This document shows positions 14,891-23,706 of a stretch of DNA of 64,000 nt, piece after piece (positions within the stretch are counted from its first letter, which is position 1; every line of letters begins with the position of its first letter). A model generated the notes under the pieces. That model made no database searches. It saw only the letters and a list, made by a program, of their open reading frames with translations, and was not told the DNA's origin. Source of the DNA: Litchfieldella anticariensis FP35 = DSM 16096 (lineage in GTDB: Bacteria; Pseudomonadota; Gammaproteobacteria; Pseudomonadales; Halomonadaceae). The position numbers and the translations under genes were made by a program. Location of the stretch: positions 613,497 to 677,496 of the forward strand of contig NZ_KE332388.1 in NCBI RefSeq assembly GCF_000409775.1. The letters are read 5' to 3'.

Positions 14891-15613
14891 CTAGTACCAG
14901 AGATTGCCAATCGGCGTCTGCAAAGAGTAATGATTGGCGACTTGAGCCTGCAATAACTCCGCCGTGGCCAGCGCATCGACCAATGCATGATGGCCTTGAT
15001 AGGGTGGCAGGCCATAACGTAATCGGCTGTTGTGCAGACGGATGGATACCGGCGGTCGTCCCATCCAGCGGCGAAAGCGTGCCCAAGGTGATTGGCGATG
15101 TAGCCGGGCTTCCAATGACATGGTATCGATTAATGGAAAACGCACACCCTCCCTCAGACGGGCCTTGACCGCAGCATTGAAGAACGGCCGTTCGATATGG
15201 CGGTAATGCACCACGACCAAACGGCCCGCCAACATGGACAACACCTCATCCAGAATCTCTTCCAAGTCGGGCGCCTTGGCAATCTCCGAATGGGTAATGC
15301 GATGCAAGGTCACCGACTTGCGGCTCAAGGGACGAGGTGGCCTTACCACCCAATAGCGACTCTGTGAAAGCGCAATACGCTGCAGGGTAAAAGGCATCAG
15401 TCCAATACTGACGATCCCGTGGCGTTGTTCGTCGAGTCCCGTTGTTTCCATATCCATGGCCACCATCGGCACTTCACCGATCGGCATATCCGGCGTCAAG
15501 GTGCCGGCGGAAAAGAATCGTTGCAGCCGTGGATCATGAGCTTTGGCGGCACGCTGTGCCATGTATTCCGGCCATCCCGGTTGCGCTTCTTGAGAAAAAC
15601 GAAAGGACAGCAT
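14891..15613 (-). CDS. DnaQ-type 3'-5' exonuclease (DEDDh family)
   Basis: The product has 240 residues. Exo I motif AMDMETTGLD carries Asp54 and Glu56. A candidate Exo III motif, GHHALVDALATAELL near residues 208-222, holds the expected His and Asp. The remaining Asp is harder to place. The family removes nucleotides from 3' ends using two metal ions. It starts 3 bp after the stop of the CBS/cNMP/nucleotidyltransferase gene, so the two form an operon. This pairing of a DUF294-type protein with a DnaQ-like exonuclease is known in pseudomonads and relatives. The 3' end runs towards the palindrome at 14839, its likely former terminator. Confidence 0.85.
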   Translation of the reverse strand: MLSFRFSQEAQPGWPEYMAQRAAKAHDPRLQRFFSAGTLTPDMPIGEVPMVAMDMETTGLDEQRHGIVSIGLMPFTLQRIALSQSRYWVVRPPRPLSRKSVTLHRITHSEIAKAPDLEEILDEVLSMLAGRLVVVHYRHIERPFFNAAVKARLREGVRFPLIDTMSLEARLHRQSPWARFRRWMGRPPVSIRLHNSRLRYGLPPYQGHHALVDALATAELLQAQVANHYSLQTPIGNLWY

Positions 15614-15616
15614 GGA

Positions 15617-17527
15617 TTAGAGTGCCTGACTTCTTGTGGGGATAGGATAACGGAATTTCAGGAACTTCTGGGCATTGCTCAGTACCTGAAAGGCATCCTT
15701 GAGGTTGTGGCGCTCGGTATCCGAGACATTGGCCGGTTCGATATTGTTATCCGGTTCTCGTTCTTCTTCGATATCGATTACCTGATGACGAATACGCACC
15801 ATGGAAATGAACTCAAGGGCATAGCGTATCTTGTCGCCAGTACCCGCCGGCAGCAGCTGAGTCTTGGCAATCTCGTCGAGACGGGCGAAAGAATTCTGCG
15901 CGCGCGAGCCACAGGCCAGGGCATGTACACGGATCAGGTCGGTCATCGGTGCTGTGCCGCGACGCTTGAGGTTGATGATATCGTTCTGCTTGCCATCCTT
16001 CTCCATCACGAAGGTGCGGAAGAAGCCCAAGGGTGGAGTACGGTTGAGGGCATTGCGAGCCATGGCCGCCAGGAACAGGGGACTCTGCGATGCCTTTTCG
16101 GCCACCAGATCCTGTAATTGCTCGACGAAGGCCTCCTCTCCGTAGACGCTGTCGAGATCGAAAAAGATCGAGCTGTGCAGCAGATGCTCCGGATTCGGGT
16201 TGTCAATCCAGTCACTGAAATAATTCTTCCACACCCGCAACGGCTGACGCCAACGCGTGTTGGTGGCCATCACATCGCCCTTGCAGTAGGTATAACCACA
16301 AGCATCAAGCCCATCGCTGACTCGCTTGGCCAGCTCGGCGAAGTAATCGTCGTGCTGCTGTGGGTCGAAGCTGTCGTCCAGGATCAGGGCGTTATCCTGA
16401 TCGGTGACGATGCTCTGTTCATCTCGTGCCATGGAGCCCAAGGCCATGAAGCAATAGGGCACAGGAGGGGGACCTAGTTCTTCCTGGGCCAGTTCGAGCA
16501 ACCGCCGTGTGAAGCTACGACCGATGGTCGACAGTGCGCTACCGACCATATGTGAGTTAGCCCCGTCGTGAACCATGCGCACGAAGGCAGCCCGCGCTTC
16601 CGGCTCAAGGCGAGCCAACCCTTGGGCATTGGTCTGATTGTAGATATTGCTTACCAGATAGAGGCTGCTGTGTGTCTCGTAGCGAACGATATCCGACAAG
16701 TGCAGAATGCCGACAGGTCGGCGACGATACAGCACCGGCAAGTGGTGTATGTTACTGCGTAACATGTAAAGCATGGCCTCGTGCACCGACTCGTCCGACT
16801 GGATGGTGATAAGGCCTTCGGTAACGACATCCCCCACCCGGGTCATGGGCGATAGTCCTTCGGCGACGATTCGATTGCGCAGATCCTGGTCGGTCAGGAT
16901 CCCCAGCAACCGCCATTGACGTTCGTTCTTGTCAGTAAAGGTACGGCGAGGGTCATCATCCGGCTCGGCGAGCACCAGTACCGACGACACGCTTTCTTCA
17001 TTCATACGCCGGGCGGTCTCCTGCACCGAGGTTCCGTGATCGATCATCACAGGACCGCGAGTGACCAGCTTACGCACCCGAGTCAGCATCATCTCATTGC
17101 TCTGGCGTTGCTCCTCCACCGTCGCTTTCAAGCGCGGTCTGTCGAGTTCAACGAAATCGGCAAAGTGCTCGTCTGCCTCGCAGAGATGATGAAAGACGCT
17201 TTCGGGAATGAAATAGATCAGGGTGTCTTCGATGGCCCTGGCAGGATTGCGTACCCGATGGTTTCGCAGCAGGCTGAAGTGACCAAAGATGTCACCTTCG
17301 CCCAGGCGATTGTAGAGATCGCCATTGCGGCGATAGATCTCCACCGCACCGCTACGAATGTACAGCAACTCGGAGATGCTATCCTCGAGTTTCAGGATAT
17401 CAGTACCCGCCTTGAAGTAGGCCACCTCCACCTGACTGGCGACTTCGTCGAGCAATGCGTCGGGAAGACCATCGAACGGTGGAAAACGCCCCATGTGATC
17501 ACGAATTTCCAATAACTCGACATCCAT
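15617..17527 (-). CDS. Cyclic nucleotide-binding / CBS / DUF294 nucleotidyltransferase-like signalling protein
   Basis: The product has about 636 residues. Domains in order: a cNMP-binding-like beta barrel (about 15-130), two CBS motifs (about 165-300; REEVSSVLVLAE-like and HHLPVLYRRRPVGILHLSDIV), a DUF294 nucleotidyltransferase-like domain (about 335-450; ALGSMARDEQSIVTDQDNALI, with the GS and DxD hallmarks) and its C-terminal helical partner (about 490-620). Such proteins resemble GlnD-like uridylyltransferases and are thought to sense nucleotides, but their target is unknown. I start at ATG 17527 because GGGTGGGGG lies about 9 bases before it. A TTG at 17554 would add nine unlikely residues. 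Confidence 0.88.
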   Translation of the reverse strand: MDVELLEIRDHMGRFPPFDGLPDALLDEVASQVEVAYFKAGTDILKLEDSISELLYIRSGAVEIYRRNGDLYNRLGEGDIFGHFSLLRNHRVRNPARAIEDTLIYFIPESVFHHLCEADEHFADFVELDRPRLKATVEEQRQSNEMMLTRVRKLVTRGPVMIDHGTSVQETARRMNEESVSSVLVLAEPDDDPRRTFTDKNERQWRLLGILTDQDLRNRIVAEGLSPMTRVGDVVTEGLITIQSDESVHEAMLYMLRSNIHHLPVLYRRRPVGILHLSDIVRYETHSSLYLVSNIYNQTNAQGLARLEPEARAAFVRMVHDGANSHMVGSALSTIGRSFTRRLLELAQEELGPPPVPYCFMALGSMARDEQSIVTDQDNALILDDSFDPQQHDDYFAELAKRVSDGLDACGYTYCKGDVMATNTRWRQPLRVWKNYFSDWIDNPNPEHLLHSSIFFDLDSVYGEEAFVEQLQDLVAEKASQSPLFLAAMARNALNRTPPLGFFRTFVMEKDGKQNDIINLKRRGTAPMTDLIRVHALACGSRAQNSFARLDEIAKTQLLPAGTGDKIRYALEFISMVRIRHQVIDIEEEREPDNNIEPANVSDTERHNLKDAFQVLSNAQKFLKFRYPIPTRSQAL

Positions 17528-17639
17528 TCGACATACCCCCACCCAGCAAGACAATCGTCAGTTTGATGCGCCAATCGAAGGGTGTAAAGCAGTCCCTACG
17601 ACCTTGGCCAACTCCCGGCTGTCATCTCGATGGCACATA

Positions 17640-17673
17640 CGCTGAAGGCCACCCTTACTGGGTGGCCTTCAGC
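17640..17673 (-). terminator. Strong hairpin after the DUF4168 gene
   Basis: CGCTGAAGGCCACCC (17640-17654) pairs over at least 14 bp with GGGTGGCCTTCAGC (17660-17673) around a 5-base loop. It separates the DUF4168 gene from the downstream signalling gene. The U-tail is weak in both directions. Confidence 0.65.
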
Positions 17674-17718
17674 GTTAGACGTCAGCATGACGCCAATCAC
17701 GATCAGTTCACGATCGTT

Positions 17719-18120
17719 TTATTGCGGCTGTTGCTGCCCTGCCATCTTTTGAACGCGTTGCATCAGCTCCGGATCCTGTTGAATGGCATGTCCGATAGAG
17801 TTGAAGGTCTCGACTTCCAGACCGCTGTCTTCCACCACCTTGACCATTTTTTCGTTGGCTTCCATGCGAACTTGCTGCTGAGCTTCCTTATCCTCTCCGG
17901 CATCTTGCAGGCGCTGGGTGTATTCCTGTGAGATCACCGCGATTTCTTGAGAAGCATCGGCAAACTGCTGGAGCTGTTCATCGCTGAAATTCTGTGCCTG
18001 TGCATCCGCTTGCGGCTGCTCCGGGGCCGCAGCAGGGTCCTCTTGCGCAAAAGCCGCCGAAGCGGACATCAGACCAGCCGTCAACAGTGCGGCAGAAAAC
18101 AGAGCAGTCATCCTTTGCAT
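17719..18120 (-). CDS. DUF4168 family exported protein
   Basis: The product has 133 residues. A signal peptide (MQRMTALFSAALLTAGLMSASAAFA) cleaves near residue 25. It is followed by a Gln/Ala/Pro-rich linker and a helical DUF4168 domain (about 43-125; FSDEQLQQFADASQEIAVI and FNSIGHAIQQDPELMQRVQ). The C-terminus ends in GQQQPQ. DUF4168 proteins are small periplasmic proteins of unknown function. It appears to be a single-gene transcript with its own terminator at 17640-17673. Confidence 0.88.
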   Translation of the reverse strand: MQRMTALFSAALLTAGLMSASAAFAQEDPAAAPEQPQADAQAQNFSDEQLQQFADASQEIAVISQEYTQRLQDAGEDKEAQQQVRMEANEKMVKVVEDSGLEVETFNSIGHAIQQDPELMQRVQKMAGQQQPQ

Positions 18121-18426
18121 GCAGTCTCTCCAAAGTATTGCAATGTATGTAATGCCCTGTGACGAACAAGACTAGGGCGAGGTTCAATATTTTGTTGTAA
18201 CCGATATATACACAAAGTTATTCCAATGACACATATGTCACCATATTGCGACACAAAAGAATACCTGTCCTTTAACGTCTCCATGACAGAAGCTATCTCT
18301 ATAGCCTTATTGTGGGAATGATCTCATGATTCATGGCTATCGACACGCCTCGCTTCCTCTATTGCTAATCAACGGGTAAGGTGGCTTTTTCATCGCTTTC
18401 TCGACTGATTAAGGACGACCTCCCCC
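18121..18426. promoter_or_regulatory. Divergent promoter region (DUF4168 gene / EamA gene) with inverted repeats
   Basis: The 306-bp gap contains TGACA-CATA-TGTCA (18227-18240) and, shortly after, the word TGCGACA (18247-18253). A similar TGACACATGGGTCA stands at 3168-3181 upstream of the lipoprotein gene. TGCGACA, or its complement TGTCGCA, also occurs upstream of gbdR and of the dimethylglycine operon. These are candidate regulator sites; no protein is assigned. Confidence 0.4.
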
Positions 18427-19392
18427 ATGCCCGCCTCACGAACCTCCACACTCGCTATCGCCGCTATGCCGGCACTGTTCGTGTTGCTGTGGAGCACCGG
18501 TTTCATCGGCGCCAAGTTCGGACTTCCCTATGCGGAACCCTTCACCTTTCTGTTCGTGCGCTTCGTATTGACCCTGACATTGCTGATTCCACTGGTATTC
18601 TTGCTCCGCGGTGACTGGCCGGAGAGCCCACGGTTATGGGGGCATATCGCCACCTCAGGATTGATGGTGCATGGGGCCTATCTGGGCGGCGTCTTTTATG
18701 GCATCTACCTAGGCATGCCGGCTGGGCTGGCCTCGCTGCTGGTCGGCCTACAACCGTTGTTGACCGCCGCCCTGGCGCGGCCATTGCTGAACGAGCGCTT
18801 GAATCCATTGCAATGGGTCGGCCTGGCACTTGGGCTGGTGGGCATCACGCTAGTGCTAGGCAGCAAGCTGAACCCGGGAGATGGCGGCCTGTTTCAGGGG
18901 TTCGGCTTGGGGGCGTTGGCCTGTGTGATGGTCGCGCTGGCAGGAATCTCGTGCGGCACTCTCTACCAGAAGCGCTTCTGCACCGGCATGCCGTTGCTTT
19001 CTGGCACCGCGGTCCAGTATCTGGGGGCGGGGTTGCTGCTGGGACTCGGCGCCCTGCTGTTCGAAGAGCGGCACATCGACTGGACGCCTACCTTCATCCT
19101 GACCCTTGGTTGGCTGGCGCTGGTGTTGTCGATCGCCGCCATCCTGTTGCTGATGGCCTTGATCAAGCGTGGCGAAGCCTCACACGTGGCCAGCCTGTTC
19201 TATCTGGTACCGCCGGTCACCGCACTGGAGGCCTGGTGGCTGTTCGACGAGGCGCTGCCACCCATCGCCCTGGCAGGTATGGCTATCGCGTTGACAGGCG
19301 TGGTGATGGTGGCCAGGGGGAAGCGGTCGACTTCCAAGGGCAACAAGTCTACCGCCACGCAAGCGACGAAATCGGACCGGGTCGGCGCCTGA
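18427..19392 (+). CDS. EamA/DMT-superfamily permease
   Basis: The product has 321 residues and about ten transmembrane segments arranged as two EamA repeats (about 10-140 and 160-300). Typical motifs are LWSTGFIGAKFG at the start, and GLQPLLTAALARPLLNERLNPLQWVGLALGLVGI at the end of the first repeat, with FYLVPPVTALEAWWLFDEAL in the second. Family members export amino acids, metabolites or drugs; the substrate cannot be predicted. The tail after residue 300 is polar and Lys/Thr/Ser-rich. Start ATG at 18427 follows AAGGACG. It converges with etfB with only 29 bp between. Confidence 0.9.
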   Translation: MPASRTSTLAIAAMPALFVLLWSTGFIGAKFGLPYAEPFTFLFVRFVLTLTLLIPLVFLLRGDWPESPRLWGHIATSGLMVHGAYLGGVFYGIYLGMPAGLASLLVGLQPLLTAALARPLLNERLNPLQWVGLALGLVGITLVLGSKLNPGDGGLFQGFGLGALACVMVALAGISCGTLYQKRFCTGMPLLSGTAVQYLGAGLLLGLGALLFEERHIDWTPTFILTLGWLALVLSIAAILLLMALIKRGEASHVASLFYLVPPVTALEAWWLFDEALPPIALAGMAIALTGVVMVARGKRSTSKGNKSTATQATKSDRVGA

Positions 19393-19421
19393 CGCCGCCC
19401 CGTCCGTCGTGGTCCAGAGGT

Positions 19422-20225
19422 CTAGCGGAGCACCCCTTCTTCCTTTAGCAGCTTAAAGATTGCTTCAGCACCTTGCTCTGGTGTCACATCGGTCAGGACC
19501 TGACCACCGCCGCCCTCGGCCTTGGCCGCGGCAGCCTTGAAGCGGTCGCGGGCCGACGCTGCCTTGACGATCTTCAACCGCTTGGGGCGCTTGCGTGCCG
19601 GCTGCACCGTCCATTCGCTTGATGCCTCATCAGGAACTGCAAGAGCTTCGGTACATCGCAGTTCACCACGCCGCGCCGGCCCATAGGCACTCTGACGTGC
19701 GGCTGATGCGGCAGCGTCGACGGTGACGATGGCCGGCAGGCGCACCTGAAGTCGCCGGCGCTGACCGCGTGGCAGAGCCTGAAGCAGCGTCGCCACACCA
19801 TCCTCGACCTTCTCCACGCTTGCCAGACCGCTGACAACCGGCCAGCCCAGGCGCTCGGCAAGCAGATAGGGAAGCAAGCCGGAGCCTTCCCCCTGTTCGG
19901 CACGTTCGCCGCTGATCACTAATTGTGGCTTCGTCTCGCTAAGGGCACTGGCCAAGGCAGGAATCACATCAGCATCGCGAGGTTGTTCGACTAGGGTCAG
20001 GGTCTGGAAGCCCATGCCCAGATAGCCGCGCAGTGCGCTTTCGCTATCATCGTCGAGCGCCCCCGCATGCATCAGGGTGATACGTGCCTTGTCGAGGGAC
20101 ATGGCCAGCTCCACGCCCCGAGCATCCTGATCGGCGCGACGGGCACGACCGGTCAGTGGATGCCTGCCAATGGACACCAATACCGCGACTTCGAGTGCCG
20201 CTTTCGCATGGGCCTCAGGCTGCAT
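19422..20225 (-). CDS. etfB: Electron transfer flavoprotein beta subunit (dimethylglycine oxidation type)
   Basis: The product has 267 residues counted from the ATG at 20225, which has a GAGAGGAG ribosome site and overlaps the etfA stop by 11 bp. It carries the ETF beta AMP-binding fold: VAVLVSIGRHPLTGRARRADQD at the start and RLGWPVVSGLASVEKVEDG in the middle, followed by a longer, basic C-terminal tail than in canonical EtfB. Known context: this operon order matches the Pseudomonas block dgcA-dgcB-PA5400-PA5401, where the ETF accepts electrons from dimethylglycine demethylation. The longer ORF starting upstream at 20291 is rejected because its extra residues are antisense-like. Confidence 0.9.
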   Translation of the reverse strand: MQPEAHAKAALEVAVLVSIGRHPLTGRARRADQDARGVELAMSLDKARITLMHAGALDDDSESALRGYLGMGFQTLTLVEQPRDADVIPALASALSETKPQLVISGERAEQGEGSGLLPYLLAERLGWPVVSGLASVEKVEDGVATLLQALPRGQRRRLQVRLPAIVTVDAAASAARQSAYGPARRGELRCTEALAVPDEASSEWTVQPARKRPKRLKIVKAASARDRFKAAAAKAEGGGGQVLTDVTPEQGAEAIFKLLKEEGVLR

Positions 20226-21498
20226 CGCGCTTCTCCTCTCGTTGCTGCTCCACCATGTCGACCAGTGCCGCGAGGATGCTCGCCGAGTCACCGATCACCG
20301 CCAGGTCCGCACGCTTGATCATGTCGCAGCCGGGGTCAAGGTTAATGGCCACCACCTTCTCGCAGCTCTGGATACCCTGCAGGTGCTGAATGGCACCACT
20401 GATACCCACGGCCACATAGACGCGCGCGGTAACCCAAGTCCCGGTCGCGCCCACCTGCCGATGTCGCGGCATGAAACCGTCGTCCACCGCCACGCGCGAG
20501 GCGCCTTCGGTCGCCCCCAGCACCTTGGCGGCGTGATGGAATCCATCCCAGTCCTTGATGCCATTACCGGCGGAAAGGATGAACTCCGCTTCCGCCAGCG
20601 CCACACCGGCCGGGTCGACAGCAACCTGGCCCAAATCCTCGATACGTCCCAGCAGTGGAGGCAAGACCTGCGACAAGGCTAGCGGCTGCACCGCATGACG
20701 AGTCTCGGAGACGGGTTCGGCACACTCGGCCAGAGCCAGGACCACACGCGGCAAAGCGCGCTGAATGTCAGTGGTACCTGCGGCACCCCGGGCGGTACAA
20801 CGCCAGCCCAGCTCGCAAGCGTCGTCCTTCTCGATTTGCCAGACGCCAGTGGCAGGCCGCTCCTGGATACGAGCTGCCAACCGCCGCCCCAGATCGGCAC
20901 CACCCAGCTTGGAGTCGGGCAGCAACCAGTGATACGGGGCAAGCTCACGCTCGACGGTACTCAGAGCCGCCAGGCGCGCCTCCGGCATGTAGCCATCGAA
21001 CACCTCTTCATCGAGATGCAGCAGACGATCGACACCCGCCTCGCCGAAACCATCTTCCTTGTGATTGCCGAAAACCACTGCCAGCACGGCACCCGGCTGC
21101 TCGCTATCGGCATCGGCCAGTTGCCGGGCCAGGCCCAGCAGGTCGCGATCATGAGACGAGAGCCTGCCTCCCGCCATATCCGGTACCACTGCGACCAGGA
21201 AGGCGGGAGCATCGATCTCGACACGCCGACGACTATCAGCCGCTGCCGACTCATGCCCTACTCCTCGTCCCGCCGAGGCAGCCTGCTGAACGCCACTACG
21301 GTCGATGCGCTTGATGCCATTGGGGCCAATAAACCCCACGGCATGGGGATTCTTGCGTATCACCCCATTGGGCCCCACCCACTCCGTCGCCACGGCAGTC
21401 CCCTGCCCCAATTCGGCCAGCACCCGTTCATGTTCGGGATGCAGACGGTTTCGGGCGATCCACTCCTGGCGCGGATCGCGGCGCAAGATCCCGGTCAT
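20215..21498 (-). CDS. etfA: Electron transfer flavoprotein alpha subunit (dimethylglycine oxidation type)
   Basis: The product has 427 residues, longer than the typical 310-320 of EtfA. The C-terminal FAD domain is clear: SAGNGIKDWDGFHHAAKVLG, ASRVAVDDGFMPRHRQVGATG and VAVGISGAIQHLQGI. The N-terminal region (about 1-120) is an extension specific to the dgc-linked ETFs and begins MTGILRRDPRQEWIARNRLHP. With EtfB it forms the FAD carrier that passes electrons to the quinone pool via an ETF dehydrogenase. The ATG overlaps the dgcB stop by 4 bp (ATGA), so translation is coupled. Confidence 0.92.
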   Translation of the reverse strand: MTGILRRDPRQEWIARNRLHPEHERVLAELGQGTAVATEWVGPNGVIRKNPHAVGFIGPNGIKRIDRSGVQQAASAGRGVGHESAAADSRRRVEIDAPAFLVAVVPDMAGGRLSSHDRDLLGLARQLADADSEQPGAVLAVVFGNHKEDGFGEAGVDRLLHLDEEVFDGYMPEARLAALSTVERELAPYHWLLPDSKLGGADLGRRLAARIQERPATGVWQIEKDDACELGWRCTARGAAGTTDIQRALPRVVLALAECAEPVSETRHAVQPLALSQVLPPLLGRIEDLGQVAVDPAGVALAEAEFILSAGNGIKDWDGFHHAAKVLGATEGASRVAVDDGFMPRHRQVGATGTWVTARVYVAVGISGAIQHLQGIQSCEKVVAINLDPGCDMIKRADLAVIGDSASILAALVDMVEQQREEKRDAA

Positions 21499-23462
21499 GA
21501 TGCTACCTCCTTGATCGCGATGCGTGCCTCGGCGGTGGGTTGGGTGTGCGGATCACTCTCCGTCACCAAGGCGTCGGCCACTAGTTCGGCGATATCGCGG
21601 ATCTCGGCGGTGGCATCCACCACCCCCTCGAGCATGGCGGTACATTGCGGGCAGCCGACCGCCACCAGATCCGCACCGGTCTCCTTGACGTCGTTCATGC
21701 GCATGTCGGGAATCCGCTGCTTGCCGGGAATATCGGTGATCGGAGCGCCACCGCCGCCGCCACAGCAGCGTGAGCGATAGCCAGAGCGCGCCATTTCCGC
21801 CACCTCGATGCCCAGCGCCCTGAGCACGTTGCGCGGAGCCTCGTATTCGCCGTTGTAGCGTCCCAGGTAGCAAGGATCATGATAGGTGACCGTACCCCCT
21901 TTCCAAGGCTTGAAGTGCAGACGTCCAGCCTCATAGAGTTCGGCGATATAAGTGCTGTGGTGGAATACCTCGTAGTGGCCATCCAGTTCGCCGTACTCGT
22001 TCTTGAGCACATGGAAGCTGTGCGGGTCACAGGTGACGATGCGCTGGAAGCGATACTGCGACAGGGTCGCGATGTTGCGCTTGGCGAGCGACTGGAACGT
22101 CGCTTCGTCGCCCAGGCGCCGTGCCACGTCGCCGCTGTCGCGCTCCTCGTTGCCGAGCACAGCGAAATCGATGCCTGCACCACGCAGCACCTTGACCAGT
22201 GCGCGCAGCGTGCGCTGGTTGCGCATGTCGAAGACGCCGTCACCGAGCCACAGCAACACGTCTGCTTGCTTGACGTCCCGCATCAGCGGCAGATTCAGGT
22301 CCGCCGCCCAGTGCATGCGCGAGCCCGGATCGAAACCGCCGGGGTTGTCGGTGGCAATGAGATTGTCGAGCACCTCGGCACCCTTGTTGGGGGTGTTCCC
22401 GTGCTCCAGGGTCAGGAAGCGACGCATGTCGACGATGGCATCGACGTGCTCGATCATCATCGGGCACTCTTCGACGCAGGCCCGGCAGGTGGTGCACGAC
22501 CACAGTGTCTCGGCATCGACCAGAGCCTTGCCCTCGCGGGCCACGATAGGCCCATGCGGGTTGCCGTGATGCTCGCCAACCGGCCTATCCGGATAGGGGC
22601 TACCGGCATAGTTGGCATCGCTGCCACCGGCCATGCCTACCACCATGTCCTGGATCAGCTTCTTTGGATTGAGCGGCTGACCGGCGGCAAAAGCTGGGCA
22701 CATCGCTTCACAGCGACCGCACTGCACACAGGCATCGAAGCCGAGCAATTGGTTCCAGGTGAAGTCACTGGGCGTCTCCACGCCCAGAGATGACTTGGGA
22801 TCGTCCAGATTCAAGGCCTTGAGGCCCGTCGAACGTCCACCACCAAAGCGCTCGGCCCGGCGGTGAAAGGCCAGATGCAGGGCGCCGGCGAAGGCATGCT
22901 TCATGGGTCCGCCCCAGGTCATGCCAAAGAACATTTCGCCCAGGCCCCAGACCAACACCGCAGCCAGCGCCACGGCCAGAATCCAACTGCCAAAGTCTTC
23001 AGGCAATATACCGACCGTCGGCAGGGTGATCAGGAACACGCTCAGTGAGAAAGCCATCAGGCTCTTCGGCAGGCGCATCCAAGGGCCCTTGGACAAGCGC
23101 GCCGGTGGGTTGCGACGTCGCCTGGCCACGAACAGGCTGCCCACGAACATGCAGGCACTGGCCGCCAACAGCACCCAGCCGAGCACACCCTGCGCCAGTC
23201 CCAAACCATGCACCAGGATCATCAGTACCGCGGCCAGCACAAAACCACCGGCGGTGGCCACGTGAGTGTTGGACATCACCTTGTCGCGTCCCACCACGTG
23301 GTGCAGGTCCACCAGATAGCGTCGTGGCATGGCCGCCAAACCTTTGAGAATCGGAACGGGCGATGACCGCCCCTGGCGCCACAGACGGACACGCCGCCAA
23401 GCGCCGATCACCGCCAACGCCAGGGCGGAGAAGATCAATACCGGTAGAATCGAGTCGAGCAT
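21495..23462 (-). CDS. dgcB: Dimethylglycine demethylase subunit DgcB, membrane Fe-S oxidoreductase
   Basis: The product has 655 residues from ATG 23462 (AAGAGGTG ribosome site). The first roughly 215 residues hold about five membrane segments. Two ferredoxin-like 4Fe-4S motifs follow (CVQCGRCEAMCPAFAAG and CTTCRACVEECPM), then two CCG-type heterodisulfide-reductase-like segments with YHDPCYLGRYN, CCGGGGGAP and VGCPQC. Established in Pseudomonas: dgcB is required with dgcA to use dimethylglycine. It probably relays electrons between DgcA, the ETF and the membrane. The coding start at 23495 is less likely, as it lacks a ribosome site. Confidence 0.92.
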   Translation of the reverse strand: MLDSILPVLIFSALALAVIGAWRRVRLWRQGRSSPVPILKGLAAMPRRYLVDLHHVVGRDKVMSNTHVATAGGFVLAAVLMILVHGLGLAQGVLGWVLLAASACMFVGSLFVARRRRNPPARLSKGPWMRLPKSLMAFSLSVFLITLPTVGILPEDFGSWILAVALAAVLVWGLGEMFFGMTWGGPMKHAFAGALHLAFHRRAERFGGGRSTGLKALNLDDPKSSLGVETPSDFTWNQLLGFDACVQCGRCEAMCPAFAAGQPLNPKKLIQDMVVGMAGGSDANYAGSPYPDRPVGEHHGNPHGPIVAREGKALVDAETLWSCTTCRACVEECPMMIEHVDAIVDMRRFLTLEHGNTPNKGAEVLDNLIATDNPGGFDPGSRMHWAADLNLPLMRDVKQADVLLWLGDGVFDMRNQRTLRALVKVLRGAGIDFAVLGNEERDSGDVARRLGDEATFQSLAKRNIATLSQYRFQRIVTCDPHSFHVLKNEYGELDGHYEVFHHSTYIAELYEAGRLHFKPWKGGTVTYHDPCYLGRYNGEYEAPRNVLRALGIEVAEMARSGYRSRCCGGGGGAPITDIPGKQRIPDMRMNDVKETGADLVAVGCPQCTAMLEGVVDATAEIRDIAELVADALVTESDPHTQPTAEARIAIKEVAS

Positions 23463-23706
23463 GGCGCCCACCTCTTGGAATAGTTTTACGGCCACAGCTC
23501 ACCGCCGGGGAGGCGGCTCATCAGCGACTTCGCATCCGCGCCAGGGGTCAGGTGCTGCGGTGCGGCCCTGCCGAAGGGATTCGGCAGAGACGCGGGGGCC
23601 ATGGATGGCCCTTCCGCGTCGTGGCTGCAGGCCGCAAGCCTGGCCTTTGGGGTTTCGTGGATGCGCGGCGCGCATGAGTCCGCCACCCGTCGGCTCCAGT
23701 CTTTGC
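23463..23706 (-). other. Structured intergenic segment between dgcA and dgcB
   Basis: The 244-bp gap inside the operon has no convincing gene. It contains two adjacent stem-loops: CTGCCGAA/TTCGGCAG (23568-23587, 4-base loop) and GACGCGG/CCGCGTC with an inner GGGCC/GGCCC extension (23589-23620). Such REP-like elements can stabilise the upstream mRNA and make subunit levels unequal. A 78-codon minus frame across the gap (23486-23722) is rejected. Confidence 0.5.
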
